From Pseudomonas orientalis (GTDB lineage: Bacteria > Pseudomonadota > Gammaproteobacteria > Pseudomonadales > Pseudomonadaceae): DNA of 64,000 nucleotides. The translations under genes were made by a program, and so were the position numbers. The notes under the pieces were generated by a model that ran no database searches, was not told where the DNA came from, and saw only the letters and a program-made list of their open reading frames with translations. The stretch spans positions 775,001-839,000 of the forward strand of contig NZ_CP094351.1 of the NCBI RefSeq assembly GCF_022807995.1. Reading direction: 5' to 3'. Shown in pieces: positions 35,608 through 44,027 of this stretch (position 1 is its first letter; every line of letters begins with the position of its first letter).

Positions 35608-36614
35608 TGCAGCCACTGCGCTTGCGCTCGGTCAAGACTGACTCGTTGGCTGCTCGGCGTCGTCTGGGCCGTGGTCTGAGCATGGAGTTTCAGGTCGCTG
35701 GGCGTCAGGGTGAGTTGTTGCTTGAGCCCGCGCGCGCGCCGCAAGGTGTCAGGCCATTGTTTTTTGAAACGGCTCGAGGCGTGTTGGCGTTCGGGGAGCC
35801 GGGGCCGCAGTTCAGTTTGTTGGGCGACTGTCCTGTGACACTCGCTGCTACCTCTAATGATCCGGACTCCTGGTTCTGGGCATTGTTCGAATACCACCTT
35901 AGCCCGCAGATAAAGGCGCTGTTTGGTCATCTGCGTTTGATATCCGCCGCTAAAAATCTCAACTTCGGCTGTCGGCTGACCGTAAGCCAAGGAAGCGTGC
36001 GCGTCGTGGGCTACGTGTGGCTATCGCCTGATAGCTTCCTGGCGTTGTGCGAAGCAGGTCGATGGAGGTCGACCGCCAAGCCTATTTCAGATCAGTTCCA
36101 GTTGGCATTCAGCCTCACGCTCGGTCGCCTGCGGTTACCCATTGCACAGGTCTGCAGCCTCCAGGGCGGCGACGTGTTGATACTCGAACAAGCCTTTTTC
36201 CAGATCCAGGGCGCAGGTTACGTACGCGTCGGTGGGCGACGCTTGTATGGACAGATTAACGATGCATCCGGGCCGCTGAGCCTGACGCTTACCGCTATTG
36301 AGGAAACATCCGTGGATGAAGAGTTTGCATTGAGCCTACCCCCGGAGCATGGGGACGATCAGCCGATCAAGGACGTGTTCGGTCCCGAACCCTTCGATGA
36401 GTTAAGCATGGCCCTTAACGTTCGCTGCGGCACAATGAACCTGACGCTTGGAGAGTTGCGCAATCTCGCGCCGGGCACCGTACTGGGTGTCAACGGGTAC
36501 GCACCGGGAATGGCCGGGCTTTACTATGGGGATCGTCCGATTGCGCGGGGCCAGTTGGTCGAGGTCGACGGTCAGCTCGGCTTACAATTATCCCGCGTGG
36601 CGCTTTCCCAATGA
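35601..36614 (+). CDS. hrcQ: HrcQ/RscQ (SctQ), cytoplasmic sorting-platform (C-ring) protein, undivided
   Basis: 337 aa with two SpoA domains at the C-terminus: one around residues 190-230 (VCSLQGGDVLILEQAFFQIQ) and one around 270-335 (TLGELRNLAPGTVLGVNGY). P. syringae splits this protein into HrcQA and HrcQB; here one frame covers both. A Met at residue 270 (ATG 36408) starts exactly at the second SpoA domain and could give a separate short C-terminal product as in YscQ, though no strong ribosome binding site precedes it. It overlaps hrpP and is ATGA-coupled to hrcR. Confidence 0.9.
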   Translation: MLMQPLRLRSVKTDSLAARRRLGRGLSMEFQVAGRQGELLLEPARAPQGVRPLFFETARGVLAFGEPGPQFSLLGDCPVTLAATSNDPDSWFWALFEYHLSPQIKALFGHLRLISAAKNLNFGCRLTVSQGSVRVVGYVWLSPDSFLALCEAGRWRSTAKPISDQFQLAFSLTLGRLRLPIAQVCSLQGGDVLILEQAFFQIQGAGYVRVGGRRLYGQINDASGPLSLTLTAIEETSVDEEFALSLPPEHGDDQPIKDVFGPEPFDELSMALNVRCGTMNLTLGELRNLAPGTVLGVNGYAPGMAGLYYGDRPIARGQLVEVDGQLGLQLSRVALSQ

Positions 36615-37264
36615 TATCCCAGGGGATTGATCCTCTTGTTCTTGCGCTGTTTCTCGGTTCCCTGGCACTGATGCCGATGTTGTTGATTGTTTCCACGTCC
36701 TTTTTGAAAATCGTCATTGTGCTGATGATTACCCGCAACGCTATTGGTGTGCAGCAGGTTCCGCCCAGCATGGCCATCAATGGCATTGCGCTAGCAGCCA
36801 CGATGTTCATCATGGCTCCCGTTGGCTATGAGATCTCCCAGACGTTGAAGGCTTCCCCACTCGACTTGACCAGCGTGCAGGCCATGCAGGAGACGGGACT
36901 TGTCGCTATTGAACCGCTGCGCGCATTCATGAAGCGAAATACCGATCCGGATGTACTGACCCATCTCAAGGAGAACACCGCACGGATGTGGCCGCCTGAC
37001 ATCGCCCAAGAGGTTCAGCGTGAAGATTTGATCCTGCTGGTGCCGGGCTTTGTCCTGTCGCAATTACAGGCAGGCTTCGAGATAGGGTTTCTGATTTATA
37101 TCCCCTTTATCGTCATCGACCTTATTGTCTCCAACTTACTGTTGGCATTGGGCATGCAGATGGTCTCGCCCATGACTATCTCGCTACCGCTCAAGCTGTT
37201 GTTATTCGTCTTGGTTTCCGGATGGTCGCGTTTGTTGGACAGCCTGTTCCTTTCTTATCTTTGA
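36611..37264 (+). CDS. hrcR: HrcR/RscR (SctR), export gate protein
   Basis: 217 aa polytopic protein of the FliP/SctR family; five copies form the core of the export gate with SctS and SctT. Conserved segments MLLIVSTSFLKIVIVL and RNAIGVQQVPPSMAINGIAL are intact near residues 18-60, and PFIVIDLIVSNLLLALGMQM is near 170. Full length for the family. ATGA overlap with hrcQ upstream and a 7-base gap to hrcS. Confidence 0.96.
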   Translation: MISQGIDPLVLALFLGSLALMPMLLIVSTSFLKIVIVLMITRNAIGVQQVPPSMAINGIALAATMFIMAPVGYEISQTLKASPLDLTSVQAMQETGLVAIEPLRAFMKRNTDPDVLTHLKENTARMWPPDIAQEVQREDLILLVPGFVLSQLQAGFEIGFLIYIPFIVIDLIVSNLLLALGMQMVSPMTISLPLKLLLFVLVSGWSRLLDSLFLSYL

Positions 37265-37271
37265 GTAGCCT

Positions 37272-37535
37272 ATGGAACCGATTGTGTTGTTCAAACAAGG
37301 CATGTTGCTGGTGGTGGTGTTATCCGCTCCTCCGTTGCTCGTAGCGGTGATCGTCGGCGTACTGACCTCACTGGTACAGGCCTTGATGCAGATACAGGAT
37401 CAGACGTTGCCATTTGGCATCAAGCTGGTGGCAGTTGGCATAACCCTCATACTGACGGGCCGTTGGATGGGCGTGGAGTTGATTCAGTTGATCAACTTGA
37501 TGTTCGACATGGTTGCCCGCTCGGCACCCAATTGA
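37272..37535 (+). CDS. hrcS: HrcS/RscS (SctS), export gate protein
   Basis: 87 aa with two membrane spans, of the FliQ/SctS family. The motif LVQALMQIQDQTLPFGIKL between the two helices is the family signature. Four copies are expected around the SctR-SctT core. The gene lies between hrcR and hrcT, which is invariant in T3SS operons. Confidence 0.95.
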   Translation: MEPIVLFKQGMLLVVVLSAPPLLVAVIVGVLTSLVQALMQIQDQTLPFGIKLVAVGITLILTGRWMGVELIQLINLMFDMVARSAPN

Positions 37536-37545
37536 GGCTTCTTGC

Positions 37546-38334
37546 GTGCTGACTTTCGTTGATTTCCTTCCCAGTTTGCTGATCGCCATGGCGCGCATCT
37601 ATCCCTGTGCTTTTCTGGTGCCCGCCTTCTGCTTCCAGCACCTCAAAGGTATGACTCGACACATCATCGTCGTCGTCTTGGCAATGATCCCCGCCCCGGG
37701 CATTTATGCGGCATTGAAAGGCCAGGAGTATTCGGACCTGATGATCAGCGGACTGGTCTTCAAGGAAGCTGCGCTGGGGCTTTTACTTGGAACCTTGTTG
37801 CTCATGCCGTTCTGGATGTTCGAGTCAGTGGGGGCGTTATTGGATAACCAGCGTGGCGCTCTGGCCGGTGGTCAACTCAACCCCTCCCTTGGACCGGATG
37901 CAACCCCCGTGGGGCATCTTTTCAAGCAACTGGTCATCTTTCTATTGGTCGAGGTCCTTGGATTGGCTGCGCTGACTCAGATCATCTGGGACAGTTACCT
38001 GGTCTGGCCACCGACAGCCTGGTTGCCATTGGCAGCGGTAAACGGCTTCGCGGTGTTTCTGGGTCTGCTCAATGATACGTTGACGCACATGATGCTCTAC
38101 GCGGCGCCTTTTATTGCCGTGTTGCTGCTATTGGAGTTTGGTATCGCGCTGCTTGGCCTCTATGCCCAACAGTTGCAGGTGTCGACCCTGGCGCCTCCGG
38201 GCAAAAGCCTTCTCGGGTTGATAATCCTGATCTTGTACTTCCCGCTGTTGCAAGACTTGATCGTCGGCCGCTTGAGCCTGCTGGGCGACCTCAAGCACAC
38301 GCTCGGCTTGCTCTTTCAAGCGGCGAAGCCATGA
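37546..38334 (+). CDS. hrcT: HrcT/RscT (SctT), export gate protein
   Basis: 262 aa FliR/SctT family protein with about six membrane spans. Family features include ARIYPCAFLVPAF near the start and GALLDNQRGA in the middle. The start is taken as GTG 37546, with GAGG 8 bases upstream; the frame is open from 37513, but that would overlap hrcS and lose the ribosome binding site. ATGA overlap with hrcU. Confidence 0.94.
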   Translation: MLTFVDFLPSLLIAMARIYPCAFLVPAFCFQHLKGMTRHIIVVVLAMIPAPGIYAALKGQEYSDLMISGLVFKEAALGLLLGTLLLMPFWMFESVGALLDNQRGALAGGQLNPSLGPDATPVGHLFKQLVIFLLVEVLGLAALTQIIWDSYLVWPPTAWLPLAAVNGFAVFLGLLNDTLTHMMLYAAPFIAVLLLLEFGIALLGLYAQQLQVSTLAPPGKSLLGLIILILYFPLLQDLIVGRLSLLGDLKHTLGLLFQAAKP

Positions 38335-39428
38335 GTGACTCTGGAGAGAAAAAGCACCCGGCCAGCCCCAAAAAACTGCGTGACCAGCGTAAAAAAGGCC
38401 AGGTTGCGCAAAGTCAGGATGTGGGGAAGTTGCTGGTGTTGACGGCCTTGAGCGAGATTGCCTTGTATACCGCAGACATTAGTATGCAGCGCTTGGAGCA
38501 GTTGATGGCGTTGCCCTTGTCGCGCATGAATCAGCCTTTCGTGCGCGCCTTGGAAGAGGTGCTGATGGATGCGCTGATCGTGTTCTTCTCATTTGCCCTG
38601 CTGATGGCCGGCGTGGCGATTCTGGTGAAGTTGATCAGTGGCTGGATGCAGTTCGGTTTTCTGTTCGCTCCGGAGAGCCTGAAGCTGGATTTCAATCGTC
38701 TGAATCCCCTCAGTCAGCTCAAACAAATGTTTTCTGCGCAAAAGGTCATGGGCCTGTTGATGAGCGTGGCGAAGGCTCTGCTCCTGGGATGGATTCTGTA
38801 CGTGGTGATCGTCCCTTCACTGGACGCACTGATTAACCTGGCCGGCAGTGACCTGCCCACCTACATCCAGGCACTTATCCAGCTGTTTCGTCACTTATTG
38901 CATGTTTGCCTGGGGCTGTTGTTGGTGATGGCCTTGATTGACATGGCGATGCAGAAACACTTTTTTGCCAAGCGCATGCGTATGACACATGAGGAGGTGA
39001 TCAAGGAGTACAAGAACATGGAGGGCGACCCCCATGTGAAGGGACAGCGGCGTTCGCTGGCTTATCAGCTTGCCCAGGAAGAACCCAAGGTCAAACTGCC
39101 CAAACTGGAAGAGTCAGACATGCTCGTGGTGAACCCTACGCATTTTGCTGTGGCCTTGTACTACCGCTCCGGTAAAACGCCACTGCCACTTTTGGTAGAC
39201 AAAGGCACTGATGCCCAGGCTCGTGCATTGATCGATCGGGCGAAGGCTGCCAATGTGCCGGTCATCCAGTGTGTCTGGTTGGCTCGCACGTTATATGAGA
39301 GGAAACTGGGCGCCGGGATTCCGCGCGAGACATTGCAGGCCGTGGCGCTGATCTATCGGACCTTGCGCGTACTGGATGATGAAGCCAAGCGTGAAACCCT
39401 GACGTTACCGGAAATTGAACGACGTTGA
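38331..39428 (+). CDS. hrcU: HrcU/RscU (SctU), autocleaving export switch protein
   Basis: 365 aa FlhB/SctU family. Four N-terminal membrane spans lead to a cytoplasmic domain with the autocleavage site Asn268-Pro-Thr-His (NPTH), where self-cleavage permits the substrate switch together with HrpP. The conserved N-terminal SGEKKHPASPKKLRDQRKKG is present. It is the last gene of the hrpJ operon. Its TGA stop (39426-39428) abuts the stop codon of the opposing hrpV gene with no bases between, so there is no room for a terminator. Confidence 0.96.
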   Translation: MSDSGEKKHPASPKKLRDQRKKGQVAQSQDVGKLLVLTALSEIALYTADISMQRLEQLMALPLSRMNQPFVRALEEVLMDALIVFFSFALLMAGVAILVKLISGWMQFGFLFAPESLKLDFNRLNPLSQLKQMFSAQKVMGLLMSVAKALLLGWILYVVIVPSLDALINLAGSDLPTYIQALIQLFRHLLHVCLGLLLVMALIDMAMQKHFFAKRMRMTHEEVIKEYKNMEGDPHVKGQRRSLAYQLAQEEPKVKLPKLEESDMLVVNPTHFAVALYYRSGKTPLPLLVDKGTDAQARALIDRAKAANVPVIQCVWLARTLYERKLGAGIPRETLQAVALIYRTLRVLDDEAKRETLTLPEIERR

Positions 39429-39800
39429 CTATGTGACGGCGCAACTGGCCCTGACCTCAAGGTTGACCAACGAGAGCAACCGGGCAAGGGTCCTGTCGAG
39501 CGCATCTTGCGATGCCGGCAGCACATGCCAGATCAACAGGTTTCCCGGGGAGTCGAGGTAAATAAAGCACCCATCAAAGGCAATCGGCTGTTCGAAACGT
39601 CGCTGCAGGGTCTGCTGTAACTGCCTGGGGTGCAGCACCTCCCGTGCCAGCTTTACGGTCAGTCCCCGGCGAGCGCCAGCACGCATGGCGTAGGCACTGA
39701 TTCCGTAAGCTATCTGAAGTTGGGCGGCATCGCTGCCCCCCAACAAGCTGTTCAGAAAGGCTCGGTGATGTGAGCCATCGACAGTGTGCAGGACTCTCAT
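39429..39800 (-). CDS. hrpV: HrpV-like negative regulator of the T3SS
   Basis: 123 aa. It stands at the end of the hrpF-hrpG-hrcC-hrpT-hrpV operon, exactly as in P. syringae, where HrpV binds the HrpS enhancer-binding protein and holds it inactive until HrpG relieves it. There is no obvious motif; the size (115-123 aa in known HrpV) and position support the call. The start is ATG 39800, overlapping the hrpT stop (ATGA); the frame is open 39 codons upstream but that part overlaps hrpT. Confidence 0.8.
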   Translation of the reverse strand: MRVLHTVDGSHHRAFLNSLLGGSDAAQLQIAYGISAYAMRAGARRGLTVKLAREVLHPRQLQQTLQRRFEQPIAFDGCFIYLDSPGNLLIWHVLPASQDALDRTLARLLSLVNLEVRASCAVT

Positions 39801-40000
39801 CGTTCCAGCGACACCGTCTGATAATCCGAACGCTCTCCCGACGGGCCCGGCTCTGCACGCATGTGCGGTGGCCACCACACGACCAGCGTATCCTTGCTCG
39901 ATTGTGGGCGTGAGCACGAGTCGCCTTTACAAGTGGGGGTGCAGCCCACAACCAGCAGTGTTGCACCAATGAGCGTAGCGGCTAACAGTGAGTGGTTCAT
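39797..40000 (-). CDS. hrpT: HrpT-like lipoprotein
   Basis: 67 aa outer-membrane lipoprotein with lipobox LLVVGC (Cys20). Its partner in P. syringae helps place the HrcC secretin. Two Cys residues follow the lipidated one (CTPTCKGDSC). The start is ATG 40000, which gives a proper signal; the long open frame upstream overlaps hrcC and is not coding. It overlaps hrcC on one side and hrpV on the other, so the three are coupled. Confidence 0.85.
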   Translation of the reverse strand: MNHSLLAATLIGATLLVVGCTPTCKGDSCSRPQSSKDTLVVWWPPHMRAEPGPSGERSDYQTVSLER

Positions 40001-42132
40001 GGCGTATCTTTCCGGGGTTGGGTGAGCAGTGAAGGGCGGGATACACCTATGTGTTCGTCTTTCACCACCGGGCGCATGGCAATGAATACCTCGGCTTCTT
40101 CTCCCGGTTTGAGCCAGGCGCGCGGCCAGACGCTGACCGCCAGGGTTTGTGAAGTGCTGCATTCCTTTTCGTCGATCCGCACATTGCGTTTGAACTGGTT
40201 GCGCAGTACGACGACCGCCACGTTGAAATCCGGGCCGGCATACCACTGACTGCGTTCAGTGTTCAGCGCTAATAGGTCGCGAGTGTTGCACAGTGTTTCC
40301 AGGCCTAACGGTATGGGCGCCGACTTGAAGGTCTTGGGCACCTCGCCGCTGACGAGATAGGCCAATGTGCTGGTGATGTCGCTGCGCTTGATGACCGGTT
40401 GATAGGGCGAAGTGCGCCTTGCCAGCGGTTTGAGTGCGGCCTGCAACTCGGCTTGATCGGCCACCGGCAAATATCGCGAAGGATCAGCCTGATCACCAAT
40501 GACCCGCGGTGTCAGGATGAACAGGCGCTCGCGACGGCTGTTCCGGCGTTCACTGGAGGAGAACAACGCTTTGCCCAGCAGCGGTATATCGCCCAGCAGT
40601 GGGACTTTGTTTTGCCTGTCCGAGTTTTCGGTAACATGGAATCCGCCGATCACCAGGGAGCGTTGTTCCTCCATTACGGCTTGGGTACTGACCTTGCCTC
40701 GACTGACGTCCGGGGTTTTGCTCACGAGGTTGGGTTCATTGAAGTTGCCGTCTTCGATGTCTACCTGCAGATGAACCTGGTGGCTGCCTCTGGAGGTAAT
40801 GACCCTTGGGACGACTTGAACGCTGGTGCCGACAGTGACGGGTAAGATGGTCGCATTCTCCCTACCGGCCACCAGGTATTGCGTACGGTTGAAATCGATC
40901 ACCGCGGGTTGGTTTTCCAGGGTCAGGATTGACGGATTCGACACCATGGTCGCCAGTCCTTTGGTTTCCAGGGCGCTTATGTCCGCAAAGAAGCCGTTAC
41001 GGTTACTGATCGAAAGCTGCGACGACATGCCGGGCCCCACATTATCGACGCGGCCTCGAAAACGGCTGTTCTGAAAGCCCCACCTGATCCCGAACTCGCG
41101 CAGTTGATCTCGCTCGATATCCAGAATGATTGCGTCGATTTCCAGTAGCTTGCGCGCTACGTCGAGCTGAGTGATCAGCTCGCGGTACATTGCCTGGCGT
41201 TCGGGCAAATCGTAGATAAGAACCGCGTTATTGCGCACATCCGCTTCAACCCGAACCCTGCTGTTGTTGACCGGAGCGCGAGATGTCAGGGTGGCACCAC
41301 TGCTCAAGGCGTCCGGTGATTGGGATATGCCCAATGCCTGGCTCAGTAAGGGATTGTTCAATCGGGGCCCTGTCACCGCCTGCTGCAACTGCGGCGACGG
41401 CGTGTTGATACGCGTCGACGCAGCAGCAGGTGTGCGTGGCTCCAACAACCCCTTTAACATGGTGGCGACGCCAGGAATGTTGAGCTTTTCACCTCGATAA
41501 TCGACCTGGCGATCCGCGGCATTGGCGAATTTCAATGCAAAGGTCAGCACGCTTTGTTTCTCATCCGCAGACTTGCGCTGGCTGCTGAACTTCTTGATCA
41601 ATTCAATATAGTGCCTGGGACCAGAGATCAGTACCACGCCATCCTCGGGGAGCTCCCCCCACCCAAAACGGCTATCGAGCAGTCCTATATCGGTTAACGC
41701 TTGCTTCAAGTCCGCGATGGTTTCCGAAGACACCTCCAGGCGTGCCGACTCCTGTTGGTCCAGTGCGCTGATAAAGAGGGTGTTGTTGTACATATACCAC
41801 TGGAAGCGATGTTCGATGCCGAGTCTGTCCAATAGCGATTGCGGCGTGTTGGCGCGAATTTTCCCATTTACGGTGCCGTCCAGCAGGCCCTCGATCTGCA
41901 GTTGCGTGCCGAAGGTTTGAGCGAAGTCTTCGAGTACCTCCCGTAGAGGTTTATGCTCGGCTTCATAGGCATATGCAGTGTTTTTCCATTCACTGGGTAT
42001 TGCGGCCAGCGCGCTTTGCATGGGCAACACTAACCACGACAGAAGTAACAGGCCGCGCCAACGCGCGCGTTTGGGGGATAGTAAGGATGAGCTGTCACGC
42101 AAGCGGCCGTGCTTGTCGGCTTTATTATTCAT
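39997..42132 (-). CDS. hrcC: HrcC/RscC (SctC), outer-membrane secretin
   Basis: 711 aa. A signal peptide (hydrophobic stretch about residues 27-44, ending SALA) is followed by N0/N1/N3 domains and the secretin core. Landmarks are LDVARKLLEIDAIILDIERD, the VSNPSILTLENQPAVIDF region and VPLLGDIPLLGKALFSS before the C-terminus. The secretin forms the ring through which the pilus exits. Length matches HrcC of about 700 aa. ATG 42132 lies within the end of hrpG; the stop overlaps hrpT. Confidence 0.95.
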   Translation of the reverse strand: MNNKADKHGRLRDSSSLLSPKRARWRGLLLLSWLVLPMQSALAAIPSEWKNTAYAYEAEHKPLREVLEDFAQTFGTQLQIEGLLDGTVNGKIRANTPQSLLDRLGIEHRFQWYMYNNTLFISALDQQESARLEVSSETIADLKQALTDIGLLDSRFGWGELPEDGVVLISGPRHYIELIKKFSSQRKSADEKQSVLTFALKFANAADRQVDYRGEKLNIPGVATMLKGLLEPRTPAAASTRINTPSPQLQQAVTGPRLNNPLLSQALGISQSPDALSSGATLTSRAPVNNSRVRVEADVRNNAVLIYDLPERQAMYRELITQLDVARKLLEIDAIILDIERDQLREFGIRWGFQNSRFRGRVDNVGPGMSSQLSISNRNGFFADISALETKGLATMVSNPSILTLENQPAVIDFNRTQYLVAGRENATILPVTVGTSVQVVPRVITSRGSHQVHLQVDIEDGNFNEPNLVSKTPDVSRGKVSTQAVMEEQRSLVIGGFHVTENSDRQNKVPLLGDIPLLGKALFSSSERRNSRRERLFILTPRVIGDQADPSRYLPVADQAELQAALKPLARRTSPYQPVIKRSDITSTLAYLVSGEVPKTFKSAPIPLGLETLCNTRDLLALNTERSQWYAGPDFNVAVVVLRNQFKRNVRIDEKECSTSQTLAVSVWPRAWLKPGEEAEVFIAMRPVVKDEHIGVSRPSLLTQPRKDTP

Positions 42133-42553
42133 GATTGTTCTCTAGGTAACGCGATAGCGAATATCGAGATAGGGAAGGCGCTTCACGGCGCAGTCTTGAG
42201 AGGCGTGGAATAACTGCAAGCCACGTGTCACGCTGGTTGAGAAGTGCCTCCAGGCATTGCAACAATTTTTTTTGATCTTGCCCTTGTTCCAGGCAATGAA
42301 TTAACCAGAGCGTGCCATCGGCAGGTGCTTGAGCGAGCGCTCCGGCGAAGTGGTTCAGGCTGGCGGCACCCAGGCGCATCCAAGTCTCAAGCTCGATATT
42401 CAGCGGCGCGTGGCGCGTCAGTTGGACACTGAGCACGTACATGCTTGAATCGCGGCGAAGAACGATAATGCTCTCTGCTTCAACTAGATTGATTTCCGGT
42501 TCTGTGCCACTGAACCAGCGCGCCCATGAGTCATTGCCGTCAAGGAATGCCAT
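42125..42553 (-). CDS. hrpG: HrpG-like T3SS chaperone/regulator
   Basis: 142 aa cytoplasmic protein between hrpF and hrcC. In P. syringae HrpG binds HrpV and so frees HrpS, and it resembles T3SS chaperones in size. The chain here is mixed alpha/beta with no catalytic motif. The start is ATG 42553 (a TTG one codon earlier is not needed). It overlaps the end of hrpF by 14 bases and the start of hrcC by 8. The call is by position and length. Confidence 0.78.
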   Translation of the reverse strand: MAFLDGNDSWARWFSGTEPEINLVEAESIIVLRRDSSMYVLSVQLTRHAPLNIELETWMRLGAASLNHFAGALAQAPADGTLWLIHCLEQGQDQKKLLQCLEALLNQRDTWLAVIPRLSRLRREAPSLSRYSLSRYLENNHE

Positions 42554-42776
42554 CAAAGACGATTTTTCCTTTGTCAGCCATGTAATTGGTCAGGGCAAAC
42601 GTGGAGGTCATCAGGTGGTTGGCATCCATCTTCAGTTTCAACGCCTCATCCATTAACGCCGCGAATGTTTCGTTATCGAGATCATCCTCCATTCCGTCAC
42701 CCAACTCTTTAATGCGTTGATTGACATTGTCCAGTTCTCTGAACTGTCTTTGATGTTGTCGGTAGTCGTAACTCAT
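42540..42776 (-). CDS. hrpF: HrpF-like T3SS protein
   Basis: 78 aa, helical and acidic in the middle (GDGMEDDLDNETFAALMDEA). First gene of the hrpF-hrpG-hrcC-hrpT-hrpV operon. HrpF is needed for pilus assembly in P. syringae and has been viewed as a chaperone-like partner of HrpA. GGAG lies 8 bases before the ATG at 42776, and a perfect hrp box begins 27 bases upstream. Confidence 0.82.
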   Translation of the reverse strand: MSYDYRQHQRQFRELDNVNQRIKELGDGMEDDLDNETFAALMDEALKLKMDANHLMTSTFALTNYMADKGKIVFDGIP

Positions 42777-42802
42777 GGGCTAATCTCCAGTGGCTTTGCC
42801 CA

Positions 42803-42830
42803 TGTGTGGTTCAAGTCTTGTAACGGTTCC
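42803..42830 (-). promoter_or_regulatory. hrp box of the hrpF operon
   Basis: On the minus strand GGAACC-N15-CCACACA, a perfect match to the HrpL-promoter consensus, ending 27 bases before the hrpF start codon. Confidence 0.95.
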
Positions 42831-42877
42831 GCTCAGGCATATTTGCAAGGCAATATGACGCCTCAATCGGAAAATGC

Positions 42878-43468
42878 TTACCCGTCGATACTCGATGAAT
42901 CCAGCGCCAACAGGTTATCGACGGCAGCAGACCATTGAACGTGAAAGCTGCCTTCGTCGGTTTCAAGAATGAGCGTTTGAGCGGCAAGGGTAGCGTCCAG
43001 GCGCAGGCTCCAAGGCGCTTGACTGTGCAGGTTCAACCATTGCTCCACATGCGCATGATCCTCGGGGTGACAGGCCAGGGTGGCCTTGATTGCGGGGACT
43101 TGAACATCCAGCATTTTCTTGAGTATGGCGTTGATGCGTTCAGCGGGAGGCACCAGTTCCAATAGTTTGCTCAGCGCTTGGGTAGTGATTGCCCTGGCGG
43201 CCTTTTCGAGTTGACCGCAGATCAGCTGGCGCTCGGCCTCCCATCTCTGCAATTGACGATTAGACTTCTGCCAGAACTCGGCCTGCGCACGTTCCAGTAA
43301 CATCTCGCTTTGCTCCTGAGCCTGACGCAGCAGCACTTCGGCCTGGGCCTGGGCATCGCTGAGCAAGTGTTCGGCGCACTGGCTGTCGGCCATCAGCGCT
43401 TTCGGAATCAAGGGGTAAGGCAGGGTCGCTGTTGCAATTGACAGTTCAATCTTGCGTCGGCATAGCAT
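42878..43468 (-). CDS. hrpE: HrpE/RspE (SctL), ATPase stator
   Basis: 196 aa. A long helical, Ala/Gln/Glu-rich middle (about residues 30-100, LSDAQAQAEVLLRQAQEQSE) followed by a globular C-terminal domain is the SctL/FliH layout. It links the HrcN ATPase to the sorting platform. The start is put at ATG 43468 (MLCRRKIEL, a start typical for HrpE), which overlaps the end of hrpD by 23 bases; the frame is open to 43594. Last gene of the hrpA operon. Confidence 0.85.
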   Translation of the reverse strand: MLCRRKIELSIATATLPYPLIPKALMADSQCAEHLLSDAQAQAEVLLRQAQEQSEMLLERAQAEFWQKSNRQLQRWEAERQLICGQLEKAARAITTQALSKLLELVPPAERINAILKKMLDVQVPAIKATLACHPEDHAHVEQWLNLHSQAPWSLRLDATLAAQTLILETDEGSFHVQWSAAVDNLLALDSSSIDG

Positions 43469-44027
43469 CGTGAGGCGAAACTCCTGGAGGATCAGCTTGA
43501 GGGTCTTCATCTGTCGCGGACGTGGCCCGCCATATGGCCGCTTGCCAGACGGTATCCAGCTTGCCTCTTGGTTCCGGTGCCTTTGTGCTTTCAAGTACCT
43601 GTACGCGTCGGCGCGCGAAGCTCAAGCGCAAGCGCTGCCACACGGACGGTTCTACCCAGTCGTGCAGGTAGTGCAAAGGATCTTCCCGCGTATCGCTTGA
43701 AGCCGGGGGCATGGCTTTGGATAAACGTGCGCACCAAAGGCGATTGTTGGTGCTCAACTCGGAGTCGTGGTGCGGGTAGTAAATGCCATCGATCAGCAAC
43801 AGCATCAAGTCGCGTTGTTCCGCAGACGCCAATACCATCTTCAGCAGAGCGGGTGACGGTTGAATCGGCAAGCATGGCGTGATGCCCAGGGCTAGACTGA
43901 TCAGTTCATGCCTGCTACGGCACAGTGCTTTTGCTGCGGCGGAGTTGAGGTCAAAGGCGCCCCATTGGTGCCGTGACTGATCCCATGGGCAGGCCCACCA
44001 GTAAACCCACGCGTGAAGCTCATGCAT
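43446..44027 (-). CDS. hrpD: HrpD/RspD (SctK-like), sorting-platform accessory protein
   Basis: 193 aa with no catalytic motif; Trp-rich N-terminus (HAWVYWWACPW) and a C-terminal acidic, Pro-rich tail. It stands between hrcJ and hrpE, the hrpD position, which corresponds to SctK/YscK that connects the base to the sorting platform. The start is ATG 44027, giving an overlap with the hrcJ stop; a GTG/ATG seven codons earlier is possible. Call by position and size. Confidence 0.78.
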   Translation of the reverse strand: MHELHAWVYWWACPWDQSRHQWGAFDLNSAAAKALCRSRHELISLALGITPCLPIQPSPALLKMVLASAEQRDLMLLLIDGIYYPHHDSELSTNNRLWCARLSKAMPPASSDTREDPLHYLHDWVEPSVWQRLRLSFARRRVQVLESTKAPEPRGKLDTVWQAAIWRATSATDEDPQADPPGVSPHDAMPTQD

